Source: an uncultured Lachnospiraceae bacterium
GTDB taxonomy: Bacteria > Bacillota > Clostridia > Lachnospirales > Lachnospiraceae
NCBI GenBank assembly: GCA_947586255.1
Contig: CANPXP010000004.1
Span: forward strand, 40,034-104,033
DNA: 64,000 nucleotides
Direction: 5' to 3'
In this document: in pieces, positions 28,520-37,756 of the stretch
Numbering within the stretch: the stretch's first letter is position 1
Layout of the letters: each line of letters starts with the position of its first letter
Notes under the pieces: model-generated
What the model was told of the DNA's origin: nothing
What the model saw: the letters and a program-made list of their open reading frames with translations, nothing else
Databases searched by the model: none
Program-made: the position numbers and the translations under genes

Positions 28520-29187
28520 AGAATATCCTCGCTGTCATATTCGATGAGGGAAGAACGCTCCACGCCCGCCTCACGTATGTCCGCCATAAGTTCCTGCGGA
28601 TCCTTGAGCGACAGTTCGATCACCATATCCAAGCCGTCGCCCACATAATTCCTGCTCTTGATGCGGTAACGGGAAGTGTGCGCCGCGATCCTGTCCGTGA
28701 CGCCGCTTTCCGCCTCCGCGCCACAGTGCAGCACCAGCACAAACGGTTTCCTGCCGAGACGGATATGTTCAAAGCAGAGCAGGACGACGGTGACCATCAG
28801 AGATGTCAGCACCGCCAGCTCGTACAGTTGGCACCCGCAGGTGATTCCGATGTGGACGGACCACATCAGATACAGCATATCGACCGGATCTTTGACAGCC
28901 GTCCTGAAACGCAGAATCGCCAGCGCGCCGATGGTACCCAGAGTGATGACGATATTGGACTGCAGGCTGAAAATAATCGTGGAGATAAAAAACGGCAGAA
29001 CCGCGATACAGATGTGGAACGACCTGTTGTAGAATGCTCTGTGAGAGACCACCCTGTATACGATAAATTCATATACGCTTAAAACCAGTACCATCAACAG
29101 CACTGAAAGAATGACTTTGGCTCCGCCCACCACGGGATTAGCGTAAGCGCTCGTAATGTTTTCAAGTACATCCTGTATGATGCCCAT
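28516..29187 (-). CDS. DUF4956 family membrane protein
   Basis: GTIGALAILRFRTAVKDPVDMLYLMWSVHIGITCGC. Confidence 0.85.
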   Translation of the reverse strand: MGIIQDVLENITSAYANPVVGGAKVILSVLLMVLVLSVYEFIVYRVVSHRAFYNRSFHICIAVLPFFISTIIFSLQSNIVITLGTIGALAILRFRTAVKDPVDMLYLMWSVHIGITCGCQLYELAVLTSLMVTVVLLCFEHIRLGRKPFVLVLHCGAEAESGVTDRIAAHTSRYRIKSRNYVGDGLDMVIELSLKDPQELMADIREAGVERSSLIEYDSEDIL

Positions 29188-29218
29188 TGTATTTCCCTCC
29201 CTTTCGTATGTTATCAAG

Positions 29219-29920
29219 TCACTGTCTTCCCATTGCCTGCAGCTTTTTCCTGCCCAGCGAATACTTGGAAAAAGACGACTGGATCAGATGATGCTCCGTG
29301 ACAATATGCTTGATATAGGATGGCAGAATATGGTCAAATTTGACTTCCAGCACATGCTGTCCCGCCTCCTGCAGAGGATAACGCAGATAATTTCCATCCG
29401 TGAAATGCTCAAAATCGTCGGCAGCGGATATATTCTGATCTATCGTGATCCGTATGTTGGTAATCTTCTCAACATAGGCGCGGCGCTCAAAGTCGATCAT
29501 CGCTTTCGGCGCAAGAAGCCCTGTCATGCACCGGACGCAGAAGCGCCGAAGCAGCGGTTCATCCGTCCGCCAGAACACTTCTCCGGCGCGCCCCTCCATA
29601 ATCATCGCCAGCTCCTCTGCCGTGATCGGGCAGCTCTCCTTGTGGCAGCGCCCGTCCGCCTTTTCCTTGCGTTCCAGCCGCATCCTGTCACTGCGGTCAT
29701 TATAGTAGCGCACACGGTACTTGACCCGTTCCGACAGCCCCAGATCGTTCGCCCGGGCGCCGGTGTCCTTGTAATCGTCGAAATACAGACTGTGAATGCA
29801 GTATCTGCCGTCCGCGCCGCCGTACTCGTCCCGGTCCATAACCGCGTCCAGCCTGCTGCCTATCACCTGCAGTTCATTCATCCCGCAGCAGTATTTCCAC
29901 TCATTTCGGTATACTTTCAC
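29219..29920 (-). CDS. VTC-domain polyphosphate polymerase
   Basis: GTG start VKVYRNEWKYCCGM; HSLYFDDYKDTGARAND; KYRVRYYNDRSDRMRLERKEKADGRCHKES. Confidence 0.8.
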   Translation of the reverse strand: MKVYRNEWKYCCGMNELQVIGSRLDAVMDRDEYGGADGRYCIHSLYFDDYKDTGARANDLGLSERVKYRVRYYNDRSDRMRLERKEKADGRCHKESCPITAEELAMIMEGRAGEVFWRTDEPLLRRFCVRCMTGLLAPKAMIDFERRAYVEKITNIRITIDQNISAADDFEHFTDGNYLRYPLQEAGQHVLEVKFDHILPSYIKHIVTEHHLIQSSFSKYSLGRKKLQAMGRQ

Positions 29921-29950
29921 TTTTTCACCTCTCCCGCGCGATTCCCCGCC

Positions 29951-30104
29951 GTTATATCTGCGATGGCTGAAATGAACCTCGAAAATCCTTCGGATTTCCT
30001 CGGTCATCTCAGCCATCCAATGATGGCACGGATATGTAAAAAGAGCATATCGCAAGTACACTTGCAAATGCTCTTTTGACATATCCTACCATCGCAGATA
30101 TAAC
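29951..30104. repeat. 154-bp palindromic MITE/REP-like element with 16-bp terminal inverted repeats
   Basis: GTTATATCTGCGATGG (29951-29966) and exact reverse complement CCATCGCAGATATAAC (30089-30104) enclosing two long hairpins. Confidence 0.8.
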
Positions 30105-30511
30105 TATCTCTTTGAAAACTGCGGCGCTCTACGTGCTGCTTTGAGACCGTACTTCTTACGCTCTTTCATGCGTGGATCTCTGGTGAGGTAGCCTGCCGCC
30201 TTCAGGGTCGGTCTGTAATCCGCGTCCGCCTGCAGAAGCGCTCTCGCGATGCCGTGTCTCACAGCGCCCGCCTGACCGGTGAAGCCGCCGCCTTTCACCG
30301 TGACAACCGCGTCAAACTTATCCGCGGTATCCGTAGCCGCGAAAGGCTGGCGGACGATCGCCTTGAGCGTCTCCAGTCCGAAATAGTCGTCGATATCTCT
30401 CTTATTGATCGTAATCTGCCCTTTGCCCGGCACTAAAAATACTCTGGCAACAGAGGTTTTTCTTCTGCCGGTCCCATAATATTTTGCTGCTGTTTTAGCT
30501 GACTTAGCCAT
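30104..30511 (-). CDS. rpsI: 30S ribosomal protein S9
   Basis: [35 protein letters not shown] ... [17 protein letters not shown]. Confidence 0.98.
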   Translation of the reverse strand: MAKSAKTAAKYYGTGRRKTSVARVFLVPGKGQITINKRDIDDYFGLETLKAIVRQPFAATDTADKFDAVVTVKGGGFTGQAGAVRHGIARALLQADADYRPTLKAAGYLTRDPRMKERKKYGLKAARRAPQFSKR

Positions 30512-30540
30512 CCTTGTTTTCTCCTTTCAGTCCTTGTGAA

Positions 30541-30969
30541 TTAAAACGTCAATACTTCCGGCTTCTGTGCCGCATGCTGATGTTCAGGGCCTGCATATAC
30601 GTGAAGCTTCGTATACATTTGTCTTCCCAAGGGTCCTTTCGGAAGCATTCCTTTGACCGCATGCTCAACCACTCTCTCGGGATGCGTCTTCAGCATATCC
30701 TTCAGAGTCGTCTCTTTCATGCCGCCTACATAGTCCGAGTGATGGTAATAAATCTTCTGATCCAGCTTCTTGCCGGTCACCTTTACCTTCTCGGCGTTGA
30801 CTACGATCACATAGTCGCCCGTATCCATATGCGGAGTAAAGATCGGCTTGTTCTTGCCTCTCAAAACCTTAGCGACCTCGGACGCCAAACGGCCGAGGGT
30901 CATATCTGTCGCATCGACTACATACCATTTTCTATCGATTGTAGCCGGACTTGCCATAAAAGTCTTCAT
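30541..30969 (-). CDS. rplM: 50S ribosomal protein L13
   Basis: [42 protein letters not shown]. Confidence 0.98.
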   Translation of the reverse strand: MKTFMASPATIDRKWYVVDATDMTLGRLASEVAKVLRGKNKPIFTPHMDTGDYVIVVNAEKVKVTGKKLDQKIYYHHSDYVGGMKETTLKDMLKTHPERVVEHAVKGMLPKGPLGRQMYTKLHVYAGPEHQHAAQKPEVLTF

Positions 30970-31151
30970 GATATTACCTCCATAGTAGCGATTCGTCTTT
31001 CGACTGTCTGTGCTGTTTCCAAGGCTCTTCGCGCGGATGTCCGGGCCGCCCTCACAAGTCTGCAAAACAGCTGATGACACTTTCTGTCCTATTCCAAAAA
31101 TGTCCCGCCGGGGCTATGGCCGGACACTTTCAAACACTGTCACAGTTACCT

Positions 31152-31180
31152 ATTATATTATACGCCTCCGAGTGTGTCAA
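31152..31180 (-). promoter_or_regulatory. Consensus sigmaA promoter of rplM-rpsI
   Basis: Minus strand TTGACA-N17-TATAAT. Confidence 0.85.
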
Positions 31181-31231
31181 CCTATTTTTTGCCTGACTGT
31201 CCGTGTTTTCACGCCGCCGATCCCGCCATAA

Positions 31232-32089
31232 TCAGCGAGAATCTTTGGAGACCCGGAACAATACAAGATTTCCGATCACCGCAAAAGCGAGGATAAACAC
31301 CAAAAAGACTCCCCACACCAGCCAAAGGTGTCCCGCTGTGTGCGTGAACATACTCTCGGCTTCATGCTCGACACCCGGCACTTCCAGCTGAATTTTGAGC
31401 GGCAGTTCGTTGAGGTCCGATATACTTCCCAGCGCCTCCATGCCCCATCGGCTCAGCATCAGATAAGACAGCTTCTCCGCGCCGCCCTTCATGGTAAACA
31501 GAATCCCGGAGAAAATCAGCTGGACGATCAGGATATAGGGCGCCATCACATTGGCTGTCTCCGTCTTTTTTACCATACAGGAAATCATCAGGCCCATCAT
31601 ATCGGCCGCGTACATCAGAAGCAGAATGCTGATATAGTACTCCACAGTCACGTGCCCGAGCAGAATGCCGCTCTCCGGCAGCGCATTCCCGTAACATTGC
31701 TCCACACCCCAAAAAGCGGTGCACAGGATGAGGCTCTGGAACGCGCACAGGACCAGCTGGATCATGGCTCTGGACGCCACATAGCACTGCAGCCGCGCGC
31801 CGGACATATACTCGCGCTTCACGTTTGCCCGCTCTTTCACCACGATCTGAATCGAGTTGAACAGTCCGCCCCAAATGGCCGCGCTGACGATCACAAAGCA
31901 GGCCGACTTGGTCCCCTCGAAATGCACATACATATTTTCGCCGGCGATCCACACGGTAATTAACGCCGCAACCACCGGGAACAGCAGCATCACCAACAGG
32001 TTTTTGATGTCGCTGAGCAAAATGATCCTGTACTGTCTGCTGTAGATCCGCAGCTCTTTCCATGCCGAAATTCTTCTTGCCTCTTCCAT
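31232..32089 (-). CDS. ABC-2 type transporter permease
   Basis: 285 aa, multiple TM; ABCG-like KERANVKREYMSGARLQCYVASR; follows FHA-ABC ATPase. Confidence 0.8.
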   Translation of the reverse strand: MEEARRISAWKELRIYSRQYRIILLSDIKNLLVMLLFPVVAALITVWIAGENMYVHFEGTKSACFVIVSAAIWGGLFNSIQIVVKERANVKREYMSGARLQCYVASRAMIQLVLCAFQSLILCTAFWGVEQCYGNALPESGILLGHVTVEYYISILLLMYAADMMGLMISCMVKKTETANVMAPYILIVQLIFSGILFTMKGGAEKLSYLMLSRWGMEALGSISDLNELPLKIQLEVPGVEHEAESMFTHTAGHLWLVWGVFLVFILAFAVIGNLVLFRVSKDSR

Positions 32090-32091
32090 GC

Positions 32092-33570
32092 CTATCCTCT
32101 TATATACTTTTCGGGATTTCTCGTCAGAATCCCATACACATCCTTCATGGCGGCCCCGAAATATTCCGCCGCTTCCTGAGGCGTCCCCGTAAATGCGATT
32201 CGGCCGACGTCCTCATACTTGACCATCATGACGACACGGTCAAACAGTTCGATCTCCGAGACGTCATGAATGATGACAATAATTGTTTTCCTCTGATTGT
32301 GGGCGAGATTTTGCAGTATCGTAAACAGTTCTCTCTTCATTTCCGGGTCCAGCCCGGCATCCGGCTCATCCAGATAAAAAAGCGTCTTGTCGGCCGCAAG
32401 GTCGATCGCAATATTCACTCTCTGCATCTCCCCGCCGCTGATCTTATGAATCCTGGACCTGCGCACGGAGTCCAGCCTTAACAGCGAGATCGTCTCATCG
32501 ACTCTGCGCCTGATCTCCTGACTGCTCATGTCCGCCGGCAGCCTCGTCACCGCCGCCTCCCATATCTCTTCTTCCACCGTCAGCATCTCATGCAGGACAT
32601 TCTTCTGCGGCACATTACCGATCAGAAATTTCAGGCGCTCAAAATTGGCATAGAGATCTTCGCCGCAGAACGTGACCCTGCCTTTCACGCCCTGCAGTTC
32701 CATGCCGTTTAAACAGTTCATCAGCGTACTCTTGCCCGCTCCCGAACCGCCCAGCAGCGCCACCAGTTCTCCTTCGCAGATTTCCAGCTTCACATTGCGG
32801 ATCAGTTCTTTTGCGCCCGAACCGCTCTGATCCGGCACCGTCTTGGACTCTATGTCCGCGCTCAGTATGACTCTTTTTTGTTCCTCCGCCGTCTTCGGTT
32901 TCCTCGGGTTAAAGATCAGATTGTCTCCCGAATAGATGAAATTGATATCACACAGGGATATCCTGTCTTTCTCCTGCAGGAGTTCCTGTCCGGAAATTCT
33001 CCTGCCGTTCAGCCAGGTGCCGGCGGCGCTGTGGCAGTCGTCGAGATAATATCTGCCGTCCCGGCAGGTTATCCTGGCATGTACCGCGGATATGTACGGC
33101 CTTTGGATCGCTATTCTGCTCTGCGAGGGATCTCTTCCGATCACAACCTCGTCTTTGTCCTTCATGGAATAGAAGGTCCATTCCTCTCCCACACCGTCCG
33201 TCGTAAACAGCATCCACACGCCATTCGGCGATCTGAAGTCCGGGGTGTCGATCCGCAGCACGTCGCCGTTATCAAGTTTGATGGGTCTGGTATTCCCGTC
33301 CCCGTCCGGCTCTATTTTCCTTCCGTTATAATAGGTGCCGTTCCTGCTCTCCCCGTTGATCCAGAACCACTCTCCCGCGAGACATGCCAATTCTCCCTGG
33401 TGTCTCCCGGCAATCGGTGAGATCAGACTGATATCCGGTGCAGCCGTCGGCGTCCTGCGCCCCACGGTCCGCTTTGCCTCCGTATTTAATCTGCAGGTTC
33501 GTATCTGCCCCTGCTCGATCACGACCAGCGCAGCCTCCTGCACCTCTGCAACATACGATACCGTCTTCAT
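32092..33570 (-). CDS. Double-FHA ABC transporter ATP-binding protein (Rv1747-like)
   Basis: FHA motifs GESRNGTYYNGRKI and IGRDPSQSRIAIQRPYISAVHARITC...GTWLNGRRI; Walker A GGSGAGKST; signature ISGGEMQRVN; LDEPDAGLD. Confidence 0.9.
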   Translation of the reverse strand: MKTVSYVAEVQEAALVVIEQGQIRTCRLNTEAKRTVGRRTPTAAPDISLISPIAGRHQGELACLAGEWFWINGESRNGTYYNGRKIEPDGDGNTRPIKLDNGDVLRIDTPDFRSPNGVWMLFTTDGVGEEWTFYSMKDKDEVVIGRDPSQSRIAIQRPYISAVHARITCRDGRYYLDDCHSAAGTWLNGRRISGQELLQEKDRISLCDINFIYSGDNLIFNPRKPKTAEEQKRVILSADIESKTVPDQSGSGAKELIRNVKLEICEGELVALLGGSGAGKSTLMNCLNGMELQGVKGRVTFCGEDLYANFERLKFLIGNVPQKNVLHEMLTVEEEIWEAAVTRLPADMSSQEIRRRVDETISLLRLDSVRRSRIHKISGGEMQRVNIAIDLAADKTLFYLDEPDAGLDPEMKRELFTILQNLAHNQRKTIIVIIHDVSEIELFDRVVMMVKYEDVGRIAFTGTPQEAAEYFGAAMKDVYGILTRNPEKYIRG

Positions 33571-33609
33571 CTTTTTACGCCCCTGTGTCTGTCTCTACAG
33601 CCGACCTGT

Positions 33610-34893
33610 CTACTGGTATGCGTTATACAGATCCTTCACCTGGCCGGCATCCAGCGCCTGATCCCATATTTTTACATCGTCAAACGCTGCGGGATACAGC
33701 GCGTCCCAGCAGTTGATGCCCAGATATACATCCGGCTCATCTTCATCCATCATCCCGTCAGCGACATCGCCCTCGCCGACATTCACACCGGCCACATACA
33801 GCGTGCCGTGCACACTGTCAGTGCCGCTTCCCGCCTTGGTCCCGTCCACCGTAAAGGCGATGTGATACCAAACGCCCGTCTGCATGTAATCGACCCTAGC
33901 GCTCGGCCGGATCTCAAAACTGCTCCCCGCCTCGTTCGAGGCGGAACTTAGGATGGGCGCCATAGGCGTCGGATCTGTCTTCTGTCCCAGCCACAGTCTC
34001 CGCATCTTGCTCTGATCGAGCATATCACTTCCTATATGGATGAACGGCGCCCAGTCATACAGCTCATCCGCTTTCATCCAGAATGCCACCGTGTAGGAGG
34101 AGCCTATCCTGCCGACATCATCCAGCCGCAGGCCATAGGTCCCGTCCAGATATACCGCCTTGCCTTCCATGCCCGCCACATACTCCGGCTCCACATCCGG
34201 CGCAGGCTCCGGCATCTGCTCGACATCGTCTCTGACTACCACCAGCGCATTCCCCAGATCTCCGTCGAAGTCATAGGAATAAACAGACTTGGGCACGCTG
34301 GTCAAAATGGTATTCCCCACCACCTCATTGGTGGCGGAAACCACCTTGTTCTCTTCATCGGCCGCCGCATCTTCCGCAGGAGCCGACTCGCTTTCCGCCC
34401 CGGAAATATCCGCGTCCTCTCCCGCTTCTTCTCCTTCGCCGGCTTCATCATCCTGCACACCACCCTCCGGCGAAGCGCCGCCGTCAGTCCCGTCCTCTTC
34501 TTCCTCTTCCTTTTCGCTCTCCCGGGAGACGCTGCCTCCGCCTTCGCCGCCCTCGATCACCGTATAATAATAGACTCCCATTCCCACCGCAATTGCCAGC
34601 AGGAGGAACAACACAGCAAACAGCGTGACCATAAGGCGCCTGCTTTGGTTTTCCATCTTTTTGGTTTCCTGCATCCTCTGCTGCACATGAGCCTGCAGAT
34701 CGGTATTCTGCCTGTCCGCAGAGTTTTCGGGCCGCATCGCCGGCCGGGCGGCAGCACCCCCGTTCTTGTCGGCGCGTTCCGGTTTTTTATTCTTCTTCGC
34801 GCCGCCCTGAGGCTCTGTTCCGACCGGCGCGCCGCAGTTCGTACAGAACCTGGCGCCTTCCGGGATCTGTTTTCCACATTTGGTACAAAACAT
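33610..34893 (-). CDS. Zinc-ribbon / TM / acidic linker / LamG-like domain protein
   Basis: MFCTKCGKQIPEGARFCTNCGAP; YTVAFWMKADELYDWAPFIHIGSD...AFDDVKIWDQALDAGQVKDLY. Confidence 0.85.
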   Translation of the reverse strand: MFCTKCGKQIPEGARFCTNCGAPVGTEPQGGAKKNKKPERADKNGGAAARPAMRPENSADRQNTDLQAHVQQRMQETKKMENQSRRLMVTLFAVLFLLLAIAVGMGVYYYTVIEGGEGGGSVSRESEKEEEEEDGTDGGASPEGGVQDDEAGEGEEAGEDADISGAESESAPAEDAAADEENKVVSATNEVVGNTILTSVPKSVYSYDFDGDLGNALVVVRDDVEQMPEPAPDVEPEYVAGMEGKAVYLDGTYGLRLDDVGRIGSSYTVAFWMKADELYDWAPFIHIGSDMLDQSKMRRLWLGQKTDPTPMAPILSSASNEAGSSFEIRPSARVDYMQTGVWYHIAFTVDGTKAGSGTDSVHGTLYVAGVNVGEGDVADGMMDEDEPDVYLGINCWDALYPAAFDDVKIWDQALDAGQVKDLYNAYQ

Positions 34894-34912
34894 GCTCTCT
34901 CCTCCCTACGCC

Positions 34913-35812
34913 TTACTTCTCCGTCTCCTCAAAATATCGGTCTATACCGTCGGCTATGCCATACACGATTTTCCACTGGTACTCATCCGTCTGCATGGCC
35001 AGATCTTCCTTTTCATTGGTCATATAGCCCATCTCCACAATCGTGACCGGAACCCGGCACCAGTTGATGCCGCTCATGGTATCGGTCTCCCATACCCGTT
35101 CCCTGTTTGCCCCGGCAGACTCCGTCATCGCGTCCAGAATACATTCCGACAACAGGAAACACTCTTCATAGATATCCCCGCAATACGGATTGTCCTCTGT
35201 GGGGCATATCGTCATCATACCGTTGGCAGACGCATCTTCCGCGCCGTTGGCGTGTACTCTGATAAAAGCGTCCGCCTGCGCCTCATTGGCGATCTGCGCC
35301 CGTTCGCTGTTGCTTATATCCACATCATTTTTGGTTCTCACCATAATGACGGCGTAGCCCCTGTCCTTCAATTCCTGTTCCAGCTTCAGCGAGACTTCCA
35401 GATTCAGCTCGTACTCATACATGCCGCTGGCAATACCGCGCGTCCCCGCCGCGACCTTCGCTTTCAGTTCGTCTGAGCCGGGGGCCACGGGTTCCTTGTC
35501 AAAATTGCCCTGCTCCTGGTGTCCGGCGTCGATCACAATCAGCTTCCGCGGCTGTTCCTGCTCCGCTTTCTCCTCCGCCTCCTGCACATCCTCTGCCGCC
35601 ACGGTCTTCGCCTCTTGCGGCTCTTCCCGCGTCTCAGTTTCCCAAACGACATCCTCCGGCTCCTGCACATCCTCCACCGGAAGTTCCTCCTCTGCCTCTT
35701 CCACGGGCCTGACCGGCTCCGACAGATACGTCTCTTCTTTCGCGGCGCAGCCCGCCGTCACCCACACCGCAGCGGCAAGAGCCGCCGCCGCTTTGTACCA
35801 TTTCTTTTTCAT
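34913..35812 (-). CDS. N-acetylmuramoyl-L-alanine amidase (Amidase_3) lipoprotein
   Basis: Lipobox [42 protein letters not shown]. Confidence 0.9.
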   Translation of the reverse strand: MKKKWYKAAAALAAAVWVTAGCAAKEETYLSEPVRPVEEAEEELPVEDVQEPEDVVWETETREEPQEAKTVAAEDVQEAEEKAEQEQPRKLIVIDAGHQEQGNFDKEPVAPGSDELKAKVAAGTRGIASGMYEYELNLEVSLKLEQELKDRGYAVIMVRTKNDVDISNSERAQIANEAQADAFIRVHANGAEDASANGMMTICPTEDNPYCGDIYEECFLLSECILDAMTESAGANRERVWETDTMSGINWCRVPVTIVEMGYMTNEKEDLAMQTDEYQWKIVYGIADGIDRYFEETEK

Positions 35813-35816
35813 AGCC

Positions 35817-37598
35817 TTAATACTGTACTTCCTCCTGTTCGATCGCCTGCCGGATCAGCTCCTCATTCTGCCTTCTGATCTCCGTATCCGGATAGCCCTG
35901 TACCTGCGCCAGCGCGTTTCGCAGAACCGCCTTGCTGAGAGCCAGATCGTAATCCGACAGCAGCGTATCGGCAGCATTCGGATAGATATCCTCGGACGCC
36001 ATAATCGCATTCTCATAATCCTTGATCAATTCCGTATTCTGTATCTCCAGCTTGCTCAGCGGACTCGGGCTGATGGCGTCGAAGTCATCCGGCGAGTATT
36101 TCTGCGGGATATCCAGATACCATGTCCTGGAGTAGAACCACTGGTTCAGCATACTGTCCTTGAACTGTCTGCCGTGTCTCGCGAATATCTCATTTCTGGC
36201 AATACGCAGCTGCGCCAGGCTCAGTCCGTCCAGATCGGCTTCCGTCACCTCTCTCTGAGAGGAAAAATCCAGCATATAATCCCAGTCCATGTAATCTCCG
36301 GCGAAGGCGCCGCTGATGTCCGACTGCGGTACATACTCCTTCGTGTAAGTGCCGGAGAACTCTGTCGAATCGGAAGTGGACAGAACAATATCCCTGAATT
36401 CCTGCTGATTGTCCGTATCCGGCGACGTATAGCGGAACGCATAGTAATCCTGCTGCTCTTCATAGATACTGAGATAGATATCTGTCAGGATGCTCTCCAG
36501 ATCGTTGACGTTGGCTGAGTAATAAGCCCCCGAGCACTCCTCCGCAAGCGACTGCAGCACATCTGCATCATACTCCTCGCCGATGCCGATGATAAAAAGA
36601 GGAATACCCGAATTCTGCGCCATGGTCACCACGTCTTCATAGGTGTAGCTGCTGCCGTTCTCCATGCCGTCCGTAAAACCGATGACGCACTTGGCCCCGG
36701 ACTCAAAATAGGTCTGATAAAGCCCTACATAGAGCGCATCGTACAGCGCCGTCGTGTTCCCCACGTCGATCGCGTCAATCGCAGCCGTCAGCAGTTCTTC
36801 CCTGTTGGTAAACTCCTGCTGCAGATACACGTAGTCGTCGAAGGAGATGACCTCCGCCCTGTCGCCGTGATCCAGATCCATTCTGGCGATCAGCGACTTT
36901 GCCGCATTCTTCGCCTGCTCCATCTTGTTGTAGTCGTCCATGCTGCCGCTGGCATCCAGGACCAGGTCAATACAGCTGTTGTCTTCATTTAAAACCCGAT
37001 AGACTTCCTCCAGTTCAATCTCCGACGCATTTCCCGCTGTGTCGATCTCCTGCACCGTAAAATCCCCGGCGTCCAGATCATCTACCGTATCATTGTTTTC
37101 GTCCACGACGCTGGCGTAGAAGGTGACTTCCGGAAATTTGGAATTATCCACCTGCCGGATATTCAGCGTGACCGGCGTGCGCTCCCCCTGATATACCTCC
37201 TCGGTCTCTTCCTCCTCTTTGGTCTCTTCGCCGCCTTCTTCGCCTTCTTTGTCTTCTTCGCCTTTCCCCGTGCCGGTGATATCGTCCCCCTCATCCGTGT
37301 CAGACTCGCCGGCTCTGCCCGCAAATTCATCGTTCTGGCGGTACACACCGAAGTACCAAGCGGCGCCGCCGCCCAGCCCGCACAGAAGAACCAATAAGAT
37401 GATAAGCAGGGTAAGCAGCCCTCTGCCCCGATGCGGTCTCTGCTGCGGTTCGCCCGCCGCAGGCAGATCGCCGCCAGACGCCGGCGCATCATTCTGAAAA
37501 CTTTCGTGCGCGCTGCCCTTTCCCGATACCGCCGCGCCGCATTTCGGACAAAACTTCGCACCGTCACGCAGCTCGGCGCCACATTTTACACAAAACAT
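35817..37598 (-). CDS. Zinc-ribbon / TM / vWA / YARHG domain protein
   Basis: [59 protein letters not shown]. Confidence 0.9.
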   Translation of the reverse strand: MFCVKCGAELRDGAKFCPKCGAAVSGKGSAHESFQNDAPASGGDLPAAGEPQQRPHRGRGLLTLLIILLVLLCGLGGGAAWYFGVYRQNDEFAGRAGESDTDEGDDITGTGKGEEDKEGEEGGEETKEEEETEEVYQGERTPVTLNIRQVDNSKFPEVTFYASVVDENNDTVDDLDAGDFTVQEIDTAGNASEIELEEVYRVLNEDNSCIDLVLDASGSMDDYNKMEQAKNAAKSLIARMDLDHGDRAEVISFDDYVYLQQEFTNREELLTAAIDAIDVGNTTALYDALYVGLYQTYFESGAKCVIGFTDGMENGSSYTYEDVVTMAQNSGIPLFIIGIGEEYDADVLQSLAEECSGAYYSANVNDLESILTDIYLSIYEEQQDYYAFRYTSPDTDNQQEFRDIVLSTSDSTEFSGTYTKEYVPQSDISGAFAGDYMDWDYMLDFSSQREVTEADLDGLSLAQLRIARNEIFARHGRQFKDSMLNQWFYSRTWYLDIPQKYSPDDFDAISPSPLSKLEIQNTELIKDYENAIMASEDIYPNAADTLLSDYDLALSKAVLRNALAQVQGYPDTEIRRQNEELIRQAIEQEEVQY

Positions 37599-37756
37599 AA
37601 TCCGATCCCCCTCACGCTGATCCTGTCTGTTGTTCGCTGTCTAATAGCGCGTCGCCGGCGCTTCTGCTTCTGTCTCCGCCGCCGCGTCCGCTTCTGTCTC
37701 CGCCGCCGCGTCCGCCGCCGGTGCAGCCATCTCCTCCGCCTGTGCGGCATACCGCC

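Noticed and set aside
29921-30082. N-terminal 54-aa extension of the VTC ORF (MSKEHLQVYLRYALF...)
   Set aside because: Encoded by the palindromic repeat element; a GTG start with a nearby RBS at 29920 fits the domain start.
30970-31151. Possible L13 leader RNA upstream of rplM
   Set aside because: The long 5' UTR is suggestive, but I could not match the known leader consensus by eye; needs a covariance search.
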